Below, in pieces: positions 35,544 to 47,306 of a stretch of 64,000 bases of DNA. The stretch's first letter is position 1. Every line of letters begins with the position of its first letter. The notes beneath the pieces were generated by a model that had not been told where the DNA came from, made no database searches, and saw only the letters and a program-made list of their open reading frames with translations. Position numbers and translations under genes: made by a program. This stretch comes from Porodaedalea pini (lineage: Eukaryota; Basidiomycota; Agaricomycetes; Hymenochaetales; Hymenochaetaceae): the NCBI GenBank assembly GCA_002794775.1, contig NBAY01000115.1, positions 21,313 through 85,312 on the forward strand, read 5' to 3'.

Positions 35544-36628
35544 ATGGCGGAACCCCAAGCCCCAGCTGCGCCAGCGACCGGAGCTCCGACGATCTCAAAC
35601 GACATGATGCAAGAAATCATCAACGCGCTGCATGGCCTGGGATTACTAGCAACCCCCACGCCAGCAACCGCAGCAGCACCTGTCCCTCCACCAACAAACC
35701 ACAATGGAGGAAGGCACATCGCCAAACCCGAGGCGTTCAACGGGCGAGACTATAAGAAGTTCGAACGTGCCATCACCCTTTACGTTGAAGCAAACGCAGA
35801 AGACTTCGTGAATGACAAGGACTACTTCCTTTTCGTGCTGTCATTCATGACGGAAGGTTCGGCCGCTCTCTGGGCACAGAACTTCCTGGAAAGCATCAAG
35901 ATGGACGGCTATCTGATCTTCTCACTCGTCAGTCGCCAGAAGTTCAACGAACAGCTGGAGAAAGCGTTTGGAGACCCGAACGAACGCATGAACGCCATGC
36001 AGAAATTGGACAGCTGGAAACACACCCGGGACATCACAGCCGACCAATTCTTCCAGCAGTTCGACATCTATCGCCGCGCGGCAGGATACAGCGATGACGC
36101 CAAAAATGACGACACTCTCATCCACAAACTAACGAAAGCCTTGGATAGAGAGATCGTATACCGGATCGAAATGAGCGACACAGTCCCAACCACGTACAAG
36201 GGCTGGCAAGAAAAAGCCATTCGATTCGACAATGCTAGACGTCAGATGAAAGCCATCGAACAAATGCGCGCTGCCCCGTCCAGACCTCAGGCACCCCCAC
36301 CGAAACCCGCCCAGACATTCGCACCTAGAATCCCCGAAAGGCGCGACGCCACTGGAGTCACATACGGAGGCATGGGAAAGCCGATGGACGTCTCACTCGA
36401 AGAGCTGAGGAAAGCAGGACTCTGCTACTACTGTAAAGAGTCAGGACATCTACAGAGGAATTGCCCAAACAGAGGAAGATGATAAGGGCTGTGTTGATGG
36501 GGATGGAACCCCGAGAGAGAAAAGTCTGGGCAGACGAGACCGCGACGCTCAAGGAGTCAGACTTTGCGGAGGAAGAAGAGGAAGCGCTCTTTGAGCAGGA
36601 GTTGGATTTTGCGGAACCCCAGCAGTGA
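35544..36628 (+). pseudogene. Gypsy element 3 gag (one frame change)
   Basis: 312 residues run from ATG to TGA at 36480, with a Gag core (PEAFNGRDYKKFERAI, GSAALWAQNFLES) and a CCHC knuckle CYYCKESGHLQRNC. Right after the knuckle the natural C-terminal tail (MIRAVLMGMEPRERKVWADE, then an acidic stretch) continues in the -1 frame to 36628. This tail aligns with the tail of the element 2 gag, so a single-base change is likely. It could also be a recoding site, but the two stops TGA TAA in tandem argue for damage. Confidence 0.8.
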
Positions 36629-37703
36629 ACACGGCACTGACTGGGATAAGTTCAGTTTCGGTTTTTCAAACGGCCATTTTTATAATTCTATGGACTCTGT
36701 AGATAATTTAGATAAAACACAAAAAAATGTAAAAAGCAATGTCACTCGCAAAAATATTCCTTCTGTTCCTGTACCAGTAGCTAGTAGTATAGATATGCCT
36801 GCATGTAACAACACTTCTGTCTCATCATCTTGCTCTACTCCTGTGTCAAAAAATCATGTAAAACCCTATTCCGAATCTTTTAATTCTATTTCTTCCTTGG
36901 CCGGAACTGAACCGAAATCCGTGAAAAATGAAAACTCGTCGAAACAAGCTGAGAGGAAGTCCCGGAAAGATCGCCCTATCCCCTTTACCGCCCCATGGGT
37001 GGTACGGCGTCTCAAAGAGGACAAACTCGAAAGTGCTTTAACGACTCTCCGAGTGTGGATGAAACAGCAGAGGCATGCTGAAGCGAATGAAGAGACGGTG
37101 CGTCAAATCATTGCGCTAGAAGAATCAGATGCCGTGGCAGCTGTTAGGGACCTGAGGGGTCCGAAACGGTTCGTACGAGGGTCTCGGGGGCAACAGCTCA
37201 TGGTACCGACTCTCCTTCAAACGACCGACACCGGTAACCAGTTCAAGGTAGACGCCCTACTGGACAGTGGCTGCACTGGCTCGTGTATCAACCGATCCTT
37301 CATCGAAAAGCATCAGATCCGGACAAAAAAGACACCCATCCCAATCCGAGTCTATAATGCTGACGGCACGCTCAACAAGGACGGCTCGATCACAGAGTTT
37401 GTGGAAATGCGCATGACAATTAAGGATCATTCAGAGCGCATCCACTTCGCAGTTACAGATCTGGGGAAAACAGACGTGTTCATCGGACATGAATGGTTAA
37501 AGCTGCACAATCCCAACATCGACTGGCAAAAATCAACGATCGAATTCGATCGATGCCCCGATGTATGCGGCTATATCCGTAGTCTAGAGGACATTGATGC
37601 AGACCCCGACGAAAACCTTGATTTGGTGGAACTCGAAGACGGCGATCAGCTCTTCCTCTTTGATTGGGACAATTACATTAATCCGATCCAAGAAAAGCAC
37701 TGA
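36564..37703 (+). CDS. Gypsy element 3 protease region
   Basis: An open frame overlapping the gag tail in the +1 frame. About 130 polar residues are followed by the aspartic protease with VDALLDSGCTGSCIN and a VFIGHEWLKLHNP motif, the retropepsin fold typical of chromoviruses. It ends at TGA 37701, and RT continues in another frame from about 37700. Whether this break is natural or a mutation is unclear; in elements 1 and 2 protease and RT share one frame. Confidence 0.82.
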   Translation: MRRKKRKRSLSRSWILRNPSSEHGTDWDKFSFGFSNGHFYNSMDSVDNLDKTQKNVKSNVTRKNIPSVPVPVASSIDMPACNNTSVSSSCSTPVSKNHVKPYSESFNSISSLAGTEPKSVKNENSSKQAERKSRKDRPIPFTAPWVVRRLKEDKLESALTTLRVWMKQQRHAEANEETVRQIIALEESDAVAAVRDLRGPKRFVRGSRGQQLMVPTLLQTTDTGNQFKVDALLDSGCTGSCINRSFIEKHQIRTKKTPIPIRVYNADGTLNKDGSITEFVEMRMTIKDHSERIHFAVTDLGKTDVFIGHEWLKLHNPNIDWQKSTIEFDRCPDVCGYIRSLEDIDADPDENLDLVELEDGDQLFLFDWDNYINPIQEKH

Positions 37704-37717
37704 AGGTTAGGCAACAG

Positions 37718-40700
37718 ATGCTCGAGGAAGTCCCAAACTATGTCAAAGAGTTCGCGGACGTTTTCAGTGAACAGGAATTCGATCAGTTACCAGAGAGATG
37801 CCCTTGGGATCATGCTATTGAACTCAAGCCGGGTTCAAAGCTCTCTGACTGTAAAATCTACCCGCTCAGTCCATCCGAACAAGTGGCACTAGACGAATTC
37901 CTCACCGAAAACTTGAGAACTGGCCGTATTCGCAACTCTCAATCTGAGATGGCATCCCCCTTCTTCTTCATAAAAAAGAAGGATGGCAAGCTTCGCCCCG
38001 TACAGGATTATCGCTGGCTCAACGAGATGACGGTTAAGAACAAATACCCATTACCTCTAATCCAAGAGCTCATCGACAAAACAAAACAGGCGAAATTCTT
38101 CACGAAGCTTGACATACGTTGGGGTTACAATAACATTCGGATTCGAGAGGGTGACGAGCATAAAGCCGCCTTCAGGACAAACCGCGGTCTATTTGAACCA
38201 ACGGTCATGTTTTTTGGTCTCACAAACTCACCGGCAACCTTCCAAGGATTCATGAACGAGATCTTCCGAGAACTCGTCAATGATGGACACGTCATAGTAT
38301 ACATGGATGACATTCTGATCTTCGCACGAACTCGCGAACATCATGACAAACTCGTCCGACAAGTCCTGGAAGTGTTGCGAGCAAACAAGTTGTTCTTAAA
38401 GCCGGAAAAGTGCAGCTTCGCTCAAGAGACCGTGAACTATCTGGGGCATATCCTCGGCAACGGACAGATTCGCATGGATCCAGCCAAAGTGGCAGGTGTA
38501 AAAGATTGGCCAGCGCCTAAGAACAAGAAAGAATTACAGTCTTTCCTCGGGTTCTGCAACTATTACCGCCGCTTCATCCTAGCATTCAGCCATTATGCGA
38601 AGCCCTTGACAGTGTTGACCGGAGATGTAGAGTGGAAGTGGGAGGTGGAGCAACAAGAGGCCTTTGAACGTCTGAAGCAGAAGCTCTGTGAAGAACCCGT
38701 ACTCACGGTGCCTACTGATGACGGTCAATTTCGAGTGGAGGCCGATTCGTCGCATTTCGCTAATGGCGCCATTCTGTCCCAATTCATTGACGGAAAGTGG
38801 CATCCAATCGCATACCGATCGCAAGCGCTTAGCCAAGCAGAGCGCAACTACGAAATCTACGACAAAGAGATGTTTGCAATCATGTGCGCACTGGATGACT
38901 GGCGACAATATCTTCTAGGGGCAACGCAAACTTTCGAAATCTGGTCGGATCACCTCAACCTCCAGTATTTCCGAAAACCCCAGAAGATTAACCACCGACA
39001 AGCGAGATGGCTACAAGAGTTAGCGGACTACGACTTCAAACTGTTCCATAAACCAGGTGCCCTGATGACTAAGGCTGACCTCCTCTCGAGACGAGCGGAT
39101 CATGAGAGGGGGGAGAACGACAATATCGACATCGTTTTGCTCAAGCCGGACCTATTTGTAAACGAAACACTGCTAGAAGCGCTGGATGCAGACTTTGTTA
39201 AACGAATTAAAAGAGCACGAAACAACAGGGACAGAACAGTTGTGAAGGCATTAGAGCGGAAGGAACGAGAATGGGATGAGGAAGAAGGGTTGTTGATGTG
39301 GAAGGGCAGGATCTACGTGCCGAAAGACCGTAAACTCTGAGAAGACATCATTCGAAACCATCATGACAGCACACTCGCAGGACACCCAGGACGCTACAAA
39401 ACCCATGAGTTGATCACACGCAACTACTGGTGGCTGGGAATCCAACGAGATGTTCGAATATATGTCGAGGGATGTGATGCGTGCCAACGTACCAAGGCAC
39501 ACAGAGCAAAACTGCACAATCCTCTGAACCCGAACGAGATCCCGAAAGGTCCTTGGGAAATTGTCACAGCAGACTTGATCGGCGAACTACCCGAGTCCAA
39601 TGGGCATAACGCAATCTGTGTCTTCGTTGACAGGTTCAGTAAACAAGTGCATGCGATCCCTACCTCAGTGAGCATAACGTCGGAAGGAATGGCGAGACTC
39701 TACCGGGATCATGTCTTCAGGCTACACGGCATACCACGCAAGTTTATTCATGACAGAGGATCACAGTTCGAGTCCAAATTCATGAACGAACTATATCGGT
39801 TACTGGGCATCGAGGGAAACCCGTCAACGGCATATCACCCGCAGACAGATGGTCAGACAGAATGGATAAACCAAGAGATTGAACAGTACCTTCGTCTCTT
39901 TGTTAACCACCATCAGTCGGACTGGGCGGAATGGCTTGCGCTAGCAGAATTCGCGTATAACGACAAAGAACAAATGTCGACAGGAGCGTCACCCTTTTTC
40001 GTCAACCATGGGAGACACCCATATAAGGGCACGAATCCTAGACGCGAATCGACCAATGAGTCCGCTAAGCAGTTTGCCAACCGGATGGCCAAGATCAGGG
40101 AAGAAACCGAATCGGCATTAAAGCATGCGGCCGAAACCATGAAGCGCTTCTATGACAGGACGAAGGGAGAATCCATCGAGTATAAACCTGGGGATAAGGT
40201 CATGCTCGAAGGAACTCACTTAAAGACAGATCGTCCTATGAAGAAGCTGGGAGACAAACGCTATGGGCCTTTCATCGTCGAAAAGAAAATCGGCACGTCA
40301 GCATATAGACTTAAACTTCCACGTACATGGAAAAAGGTCTATCCGGTTTTCAATGAAGTGCTCCTCACCCCATACCACGAGCCGCAGTATACGTCGCAAA
40401 AGCAAGATCCTCCACCCCCGCCTGAGATCATTGATGATGTGCCGGAATACGAGGTCGAAAAGGTTGTCGACTCCAAACTTGTGCGAGGAAAGCTCAAATA
40501 CCTCGTACATTGGAAAGGGTATCCAAACGAAGAACGCACCTGGGAGCCAATTGAGAATTTGACGAACTCTCAAAAGGCCATTGATGAGTTTCATAAGTCG
40601 ACTCCCAGTGCTCCTCGCGCCCTCAACACTCTGGAGATGTCACAGCTAAAGTTCCGACCCGTATTTGAGATGACGGAGCCTGAAAGACGGAAAGGAGTGG

Positions 40701-40762
40701 CACAGTGGTGGACCGGTAAGTTCCAGGGTAGGGAACAAGGGCGATCGGGACGCTCGCCTTGA
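37718..40762 (+). pseudogene. Gypsy element 3 RT-RNase H-integrase-chromodomain (one stop)
   Basis: The same frame is kept throughout, interrupted only by TGA at 39338-39340 (probably CGA in the parent). RT motifs: LDIRWGYNNIRI, FGLTNSPATFQ and IVYMDD. RNase H: EADSSHFANGAI, YEIYDKEMFAI and WSDHLNLQYF. Integrase: HHDSTLAGHPG, CDACQRTKAH, ADLIGELPES, HDRGSQFES and HPQTDGQTE. The C-terminal chromodomain reads PEYEVEKVVDSKLVRGKL. The 3' polypurine tract GAAGGGGAGGG precedes the LTR. Confidence 0.92.
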
Positions 40763-40774
40763 AGGGGAGGGTCA

Positions 40775-41221
40775 TGTCATGGATGCTTTTTTAATTATTT
40801 TATTCTCTTATCATTTTCCCTTATCTTATTTTATCCTATCTTATCCACTCATTACTAATCACACCTATTTCGACTTAACCATATCCATTACGCCCCTTTC
40901 TCACACTGTCATTATCTGCTGACTGATACTATGACACTATTGTTCCACGAAGTTCCACGACATTCTTTCACTTATCCTTATGTAGTAGCTAATTCCCTGG
41001 TCTGTGCGCAGTCGCTGTAGGGTATATAAGTAGGTAGTCCTCCTGTACTTATCCCTTAGTTTCGACCTGGTCAATTCTACCTGGCTACGTCCAGAAGCTG
41101 TCCCCTTATCTCAGCGCTGTGTCAAGTTCCCTGGCTCACCGCTCTCTCTCTCTCCCTCTTCCTCTGACTGAGTTCTGCGCGACCCGGTTACCTCTTGCGT
41201 ACCCGTAGTCCGTCGCTGACA
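40775..41221 (+). repeat. 3' LTR of gypsy element 3
   Basis: 447 bp, directly after the polypurine tract and followed by the GCCAG target duplication. Confidence 0.95.
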
Positions 41222-41543
41222 GCCAGCACCTCTATCAAACATAAATTTGCCTTGTTAGCTCAAAACTTGCTCCATGCAACAGGTTTGGCCTAAAATGCAC
41301 TTCAAAAAAAGAAAAAGTAGCAAAATTTTAATTTTTTTTTGCAAGTCACACATATGTCACACAAAAGTGACATTCTACTCAGGAATATTATCTCATAGGG
41401 AATATGAAATTCCGGATTTTGCATATTCCTTATGAGATAATCAACTGTATGTGGTGTGGCAGTTTCATCGCCTCGTAAAACGAAATGCGCCGTCCTCGCT
41501 TATTGCTGAGGACTGTGATCCAGTTGCTCGGCGTTCACTTTAA

Positions 41544-42189
41544 GGCCCCGTTCGGACATCGCCACTTTTGGCCCGGCCTCCCGCGAAATTTGAAGGCTGA
41601 GTCTTTCCCCACGATTTCTGGAGACCACACGCATGATTTGCGCCTGGTAACCATGGCTCGGTCTTTATTTTTTGTCACTTGCGTTACTATCTTATTTATG
41701 TAATCATTTTTCATGCTTTTGTGAGCGGCCATTGCATGCCTGCCTCTGCACCCAATTCTCGTGCGTGCCAACTGCAACCCCATAGGCCCTACAGAGTGTC
41801 CTTTGCAACTATTTAACAGCTGAGAATAATGTAAATGTCTTCACCCGTGTGCATGGGTCTTGACATTGGATTGCATGAGACAGCATTCCATAAATGGAAA
41901 TAACTTTATTTGTTTGTTATGCAATAATGCAGACAAGTATTCCTGTGTATAAGCATTGGCCGATATGTCCACCAAGGCCAATGCTTATACACAGGTTCGA
42001 CTGTTGTGATAGCTGAGCTTCAAGCAGGATGACGAATATTAATGCGCGGCATCCGGTGCTTTCAGGCCAAAGGGAGTAACTATGACATAATGTGACTATG
42101 TGTGACTACCTTTTTCCCATGACCTTGGCTTTCTCGCGTCGCTCGGTCTTTGGAGGCCGGGCCAGAAATGGCGATGTCCGAACGGGGCC
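41544..42189. mobile_element. PIF/Harbinger-like MITE
   Basis: Terminal inverted repeats of about 40 bp begin GGCCCCGTTCGGACATCGCC at 41544, with the inverted copy ending at 42189. TAA lies on both sides (41541-41543 and 42190-42192), the usual TWA target duplication of PIF/Harbinger elements. 646 bp, no transposase. Confidence 0.82.
41942..41996. repeat. Perfect hairpin inside the Harbinger-like MITE
   Basis: CCTGTGTATAAGCATTGGCC and its exact reverse complement are separated by about 14 bp, a 20-bp stem that could extrude as a cruciform or fold in RNA. Confidence 0.75.
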
Positions 42190-42192
42190 TAA

Positions 42193-43592
42193 TGTTGCGA
42201 GAAACGGGCAACGCGACGTCCGAAACCGGGCCAGATCGGCGATGTGCGCAGCGCGCGGTGCGCTCCACAGAACCGAGATTTTGCCGCCAACGCGGTCTTC
42301 GGGGAGAGAAGGCGGGGTTTTACTCATGGGCCATCCTCGAACTGAATATAGTAGCTTGTTGAGCTAGCTGAGGGTGTCCTGAGTTAGAAAGTGTTTAGAC
42401 CTGAAGGATAGACAGCATGTTAAATATAAAATGACAGAAGTTCTCGAAGAGAAACAGACACTCACCGGGTTTGAAAACCCGTTGCTCGTGAATTTCACGA
42501 ACAAGAACGCATGATACGGCGGCAGATAGGTCGTGCCTTCGACAGGTACATGTACAGGGAGAAGGCGAGCACTTGAATTCGAGGGAGAATAGCAGGCCAA
42601 GGAGGTAAAATGGACGCGGCCCTCCGCGCGTAGGACGGCGAGAAGGACAGAAAACAGAAAGATGCCAATCATACCAATTGATTAGCGCGTTCTGAGCGCG
42701 CAGAGAAGCAGATTGAGTTCAGGATCAACAGCCATCTTACACCTCGAGCGCGTCACGGTGCGAAGCGCAAAGTGATTATTTGGGACTATTTGTTTCTTTT
42801 CAGTCGCTTTTCGCACGGCCGGCACCGTGAGCTCGCGTTCTCTCTACCACCGCAGTTCCATCAGGTGCGTATCGGGCGGCCCGCTTTGTTTTTCCTGGCT
42901 CGGCTTCGTGCGATTGTGATTGTGAGCAAGTTCTATTTGATTCAAGTTGCTGCAAGTTGGACGTTGGATCGATGCGCCTAGTCCCAGACATTCTCGGCGT
43001 CGGCCCGCGCTTGCTCGCGTCCCCAGCAGTACTAGTGACAACCGACATGTTCTGTTGTGAACTTGACATCCCTGATGATTGCGGGATTATCACTGTCCGA
43101 GGTCGACGGCGTCGTTTGATTCAACAGTTTCTGCCACTGCAAGGGGTACCAACGCGACGGTGATGATGCTGCACTTTTTCAGGATCATTCCACTTTGAGG
43201 TCTGCCTAGGCTCTCTATCCATATGCCCGAAGTCCGTTTTTCCCCTTCATATATCCGCCTTACCCACTTCTTAAATACTCTGCCGCTCGCCGCACCATCT
43301 CCGCCTCTGATCGCCAGTTATTTCATTCTAATTTTCTCAATGCATCGCGAAGGCATGGGAAGAAGGAAGTTTCATCACGGTGACACCTTGACATGACACA
43401 CTTCTTGCACAGGGTCCATCCGATCACCTAATTATTAAATTAAATCCTTGTTTGTTGCTGGTACCTATAAAATGAAGGCCGGATGTGTCCTTTTTTTTTT
43501 CTTCAGCGCGCGTCCACCCCGCACCCCGCTTGTAACCCAGTTTCCCTCTTGCAACGTCCCCTCCCATACCCAACGTGTACAGATAATTCACA
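42193..43592. other. Intergenic, 5' region of hydrophobin gene 2
   Basis: About 1.4 kb without a supported gene. A TATA box is at 43466. Confidence 0.5.
43466..43472 (+). promoter_or_regulatory. TATA box of hydrophobin gene 2
   Basis: TATA A-rich box about 120 bp upstream of the start codon, followed by a T-run and a C-rich stretch where transcription probably starts. Confidence 0.6.
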
Positions 43593-44151
43593 ATGCTCTC
43601 CACTCGTACCCTCCGTGTGTTTCTCTTCCTGTTCGGAATCCTTGCGGTCGCCTTCGCTGCCCCGAAGCCGTCAAAGACGACGTCGTCGTCGAGTGCCCCG
43701 ACTGCCACTCCCACAAGTCAGTGCAACACAGGTAGGACGTTCATCTCAAGCTATTTCGGAATAACGCTAACGGTTTATTCTCATGTCTGTAGGCCCAATT
43801 CAGTGCTGCCAGACCGTTGAGCCCGCGTCGAGCAGCGGCGTGGCCACCCTTCTTGGTCTGCTTGGGATTGTCCTCCAGGACCTTAACGTTGACGTCGGCC
43901 TGACATGCTCTCCGATCGACGTAATTGGTGCTGGTGGGGGCGAGTGGTATGTTTAGCCCAATAATCTCTCAGCCGCAGTCACTGATACGACGATTCCTGT
44001 AGCAACGCGTCGCCCGTCTGCTGTGAGAACAACAATTTCAGTATGTTCTGCTTGTGTTCCTCGTTGACAGGTATATCATTTCTAACTGTACGTTTCTTCT
44101 ACAGACGGCCTTATTGCCATTGGCTGTGTACCCATCAACATCGGCCTCTGA
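43593..44151 (+). CDS. Class I hydrophobin (gene 2)
   Basis: Exons are 43593-43731, 43793-43946, 44003-44040 and 44105-44151, 125 residues. The signal peptide [20 protein letters not shown] is followed by a Ser/Thr-rich spacer and the eight-Cys pattern SQC, QCC, LTC, GEC, VCC, GC. It is paralogous to gene 1 with the same intron positions and phases and the shared C-terminus [11 protein letters not shown]. It is secreted and probably coats hyphal surfaces. A strong TATA box and CT-rich leader suggest high expression. Confidence 0.95.
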
Positions 44152-44759
44152 GGGTAGACCGCCATAGACTATACCACTCTTCTACACGCCTCATGTTCAA
44201 ACCTAGGGCGTTAGCCCGATCCACTCTTTTTTAATTAACACTCGTTCGGCTCCTCGTGTTCGTTTGCTTGTTACCGCGCACCCCGTTTTTCGCGTCGTCT
44301 TCTGCTCACTTCTAGTTCGCCTGTCGTTTCTCCCACTTATGCTCTCATTCCTCTTATTCGGGTATGTCGATGGGGTGGCGCGCCGCAACGTTTTCATACT
44401 TCTGATAGCGGTGCGAGTAGCTTTGACGATTACTTTTCGCCTTCTTCATCTTCGAACTTTATTGTGTCTTTTGATGGACTCAGTCGGTATAGCGAGGATT
44501 TTCTGTATGCCACAGAGGATGCACTCCATGTCCGTTGCATTGTTAACGAGCCAATAAAATTTTTGAAGCGAAATTAATTACTGTGTTTGTTTGATTGTTG
44601 TGGATCCACACGTGGAGTCCACGCTGATCACTGAGAAGATCGACGCGGGCCGCAAGGCTCGGAGCTCCGATCGGCCCCTCGTCACAGTCGCCCGCGTGTT
44701 ATCGTGAGCACAGCCGACTAAGTACCTCCCGCTCGACAGCGGCAGACACAAAACACACG
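44152..44759. other. Intergenic: hydrophobin 3' region and ALDH promoter
   Basis: AATAAA at about 44552 may serve polyadenylation of the hydrophobin transcript. No gene. Confidence 0.45.
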
Positions 44760-47022
44760 ATGGCAAGCTCAAGAACGCAGACAACAATCGTGCCGCACAC
44801 GCAGCAACCGCTCGTAACACGCACGTATCCCACTGATGCTGAGCTTGACGCGATCATCCAGACCGCGGCCAACGCGCAGAAGAGCTGGGCAAAGGTCCCG
44901 CTCTCCGAACGCGTGGCAATTGGGTACAAATTCATTGTAAGGACGAGCCAGACGCTGTAGAAAAGATGATGTTGATTTTCTCGATGTATGGTATGCTTAG
45001 GAAGAGTTCAAGAAGATGGAGACGCAGTTCCCGCTCGAACTGACGCAGCAGATGGGTCGGTGAGTGGCCGAATGTTGATTCGCTATTTCTTTTACATGCG
45101 CAGTAAATAACACATATCCATCTAAAGACCGATATCACAGACTCCAGGTGAGCTACGCGGCATGATCGGACGCGCCGAATATATACTCTCCATCGCCGAG
45201 TCCTCGCTTGCGCCCGTCTCGCTCGCCGACACGGACCTACCGGGCTTCAAGCGGTACATCGCGCGCGTTCCGCTGGGCGTCGTGCTCGTGCTCGCACCGT
45301 GGAACTTCCCGTACCTCGTGACGATCAACAGCGTGCTCCCCGCGCTCGTCGCGGGCAACGCGGTGCTGCTCAAGCCGTCGCCGCAGACGCCGCTCGTCGC
45401 GGAGCGCATGCAGCGCGCGCTCGAGGCGGCGGGTGTGCCTGGAGGCTTGATGCAGACGATCCACCTCGGTACGGAGGGCGTCGAGCATGCGGTGAAGCAT
45501 GGGCTGGTGGACTTTGTGAGCTTCACTGGGAGCGTTGCTGGTGGACGGGCGGTGGAGAAGGCGGCGGTGGATGCCGCGGGATTCAAAGGTGTTGCATTGG
45601 AGGTTTGCTGGGGTTTCTTTACTGATGTTTGTTTTTCTCTTTCGCATGATCTCATACCTTTCTTCTTTCATGATAGCTTGGTGGCAAGGATCCGGCATAC
45701 GTCCGCCCCGACGCCGACTTCGATTATACCGTAGCCGAGTTGGTCGATGGTACGTACCATTCTCATCGTCTCTGCTTCTAGTGATAACGGCCGTCTATTT
45801 TGCAGGCGCATTCTTCAACTCGGGGCAAAGCTGCTGCGCTATTGAGGTAAGAAAGCGACAATTTCGAATTCTTTCCGCCTGTGTATATGCGCGCCACCTG
45901 ACCTCTCTTGTTCGCTCACAGCGTATCTACGTGCATGAATCGATCTTCGACAAGTTCGTCGCCGCGTATGTCGAGATTGTGAAGGCAAGAATTTCACAGC
46001 TCTGCTCTGCCCGTCTGATAATCTAGAAGCTTATGCATGGCACAGAAATACAAACTTGGCGACCCCACCGATCCATCCACAACCCTTGGACCCGTGATCA
46101 GCGTTGCAAGTGCCGAGAGGATAAAGAAGCAAATCGCGGATGCAGGTGAGAAGAATTTTTCTTGGCATGCCGAGTTCTCTGAACTAACCAAATGTTTCAT
46201 CATGATAACAGTTGCGGCTGGTGCTAAACCTCTCATAGCAGAAGACCTCTTTCCAGCTGTAATTCCGTATGTTCCCCCATTCCGTACTTTGTTTCTCTCG
46301 CGAGGCTGTCTTCTCTGATTCCTGGTGTCATTTAGGGGGTCGGCTTTTGTCGCGCCACAAGTGCTAGTCAACGTCAACCACAGTACGTCTCAGAGCGTAT
46401 ATTCTCGCTGAACTGTACTGACCATTTGCGTGCTAGCCATGGACGTCATGATGGTACGTTTTCGAACTTTATTATGACTTCATACAGCACTTGGACTAAA
46501 TGTTTCATCAATTTGTTTTTTTGGATTTCATTCACCCGCAGGAAGAGACGTTCGGCCCCGTCATTGGTATCCAATCCGTCGCCTCAGACGAAGAGGCGCT
46601 TGCTCTCATGAACGACTCACCATACGGACTCACTGCATCTGTTTGGACCGATGCCGCGCACAACGAGGAATCGCAAGCGGCCTTCCTCAAATTCGCTGAC
46701 GCACTTGAGACGGGAACGGTGTTCCTGAACCGGTGCGTCTTTGGGGGCGCCTTCTTGTGTTTATTCCCAGCTACTGATGTATTGCCGTGGTTCCTTCTAC
46801 CGCTAGCTGCGACTTCCTCGACCCGGCGCTCGCGTGGACAGGTGTTAAGAACAGTGGACGTGGCATAAGCCTCAGTAAATTCGGTGGGTGACTTGTACTT
46901 TTGAATTTAAAAAAAAAACTCGTTTGATTCCTCTTTTTCTGACAATTTGCCTTCCTGGTATCCAAGGATATGACCAGCTCACGCGCGCAAAGTCGGTGCA
47001 TATGAAAATTAAGACTTCATGA
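44760..47022 (+). CDS. Aldehyde dehydrogenase (NAD(P)+-dependent)
   Basis: Thirteen exons: 44760-44936, 45001-45059, 45128-45602, 45677-45749, 45806-45846, 45922-45984, 46046-46145, 46212-46266, 46336-46382, 46437-46453, 46542-46732, 46807-46883 and 46967-47022. They give 476 residues, the usual ALDH length. The Rossmann part has VLAPWNFPYLVTINSVLPAL, KPSPQTPL and FTGSVAGG. The general base Glu is near residue 237 (ALELGGKD) and the nucleophile Cys is near residue 271 (NSGQSCC). ETFGPVIGI and the SGRG C-terminal motif complete the fold. It oxidises aldehydes to acids; closeness to succinate-semialdehyde or betaine-aldehyde types cannot be settled by eye. Intron 6 (45985-46045) starts with GC and has the usual GCAAG context. 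All joins keep frame. Confidence 0.93.
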
Positions 47023-47306
47023 AGTGTAGTATATTTGCGATAGGTTTCATGAACGATATGTATACATCATCACTGTATAACTCCAGCAAAGAATAGAATC
47101 CTCATATCCTTTGTATGCTTCTTGCTACTAAACTCTATGCAGATGTGTTTCATTCCACATATCCTTAGCCTGTTGCATTGCTCATGAACGCGCTTCGAAC
47201 TCAGCCAATAACAGGTCTTTCAATAAGCATACGAATCTGATCGACCACGCAAAACGTCATCTATCACGTGCACTCCTTCACTCCGTCCGCCATCCATCCA
47301 TCCTCG

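Larger units (their letters stand above)
34242..41221 (+). mobile_element. Ty3/gypsy chromovirus, element 3 (recent)
   Basis: A 6,980-bp element with 447-bp LTRs differing at one position I can see (34672 A, 41205 G). A perfect target duplication GCCAG lies at 34237-34241 and 41222-41226. Domain order is gag, protease, RT, RNase H, integrase, chromodomain. It is a different family from elements 1 and 2: the LTR ends are TGTCAT...CTGACA and the proteins are only moderately similar. The coding region has a frame change in gag near 36475, a change between protease and RT near 37690, and a TGA at 39338. The copy is therefore young but probably not autonomous. Confidence 0.95.
34028..41447. mobile_element. 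TA-type MITE hosting gypsy element 3
   Basis: Terminal inverted repeats CAGTTGATTATCTCATA (34028) and TATGAGATAATCAACTG (ending 41447) are perfect over 17 bp and flanked by TA (34026-34027 and 41448-41449). Without the gypsy element it is about 440 bp and non-coding: a Tc1/mariner-like MITE. Confidence 0.83.

Noticed and set aside
35107..35740. Two minus-strand open frames of 143-147 codons in the leader of gypsy element 3
   Set aside because: They lie antisense to the leader and gag start, lack motifs, and mirror the codon bias of the sense strand.
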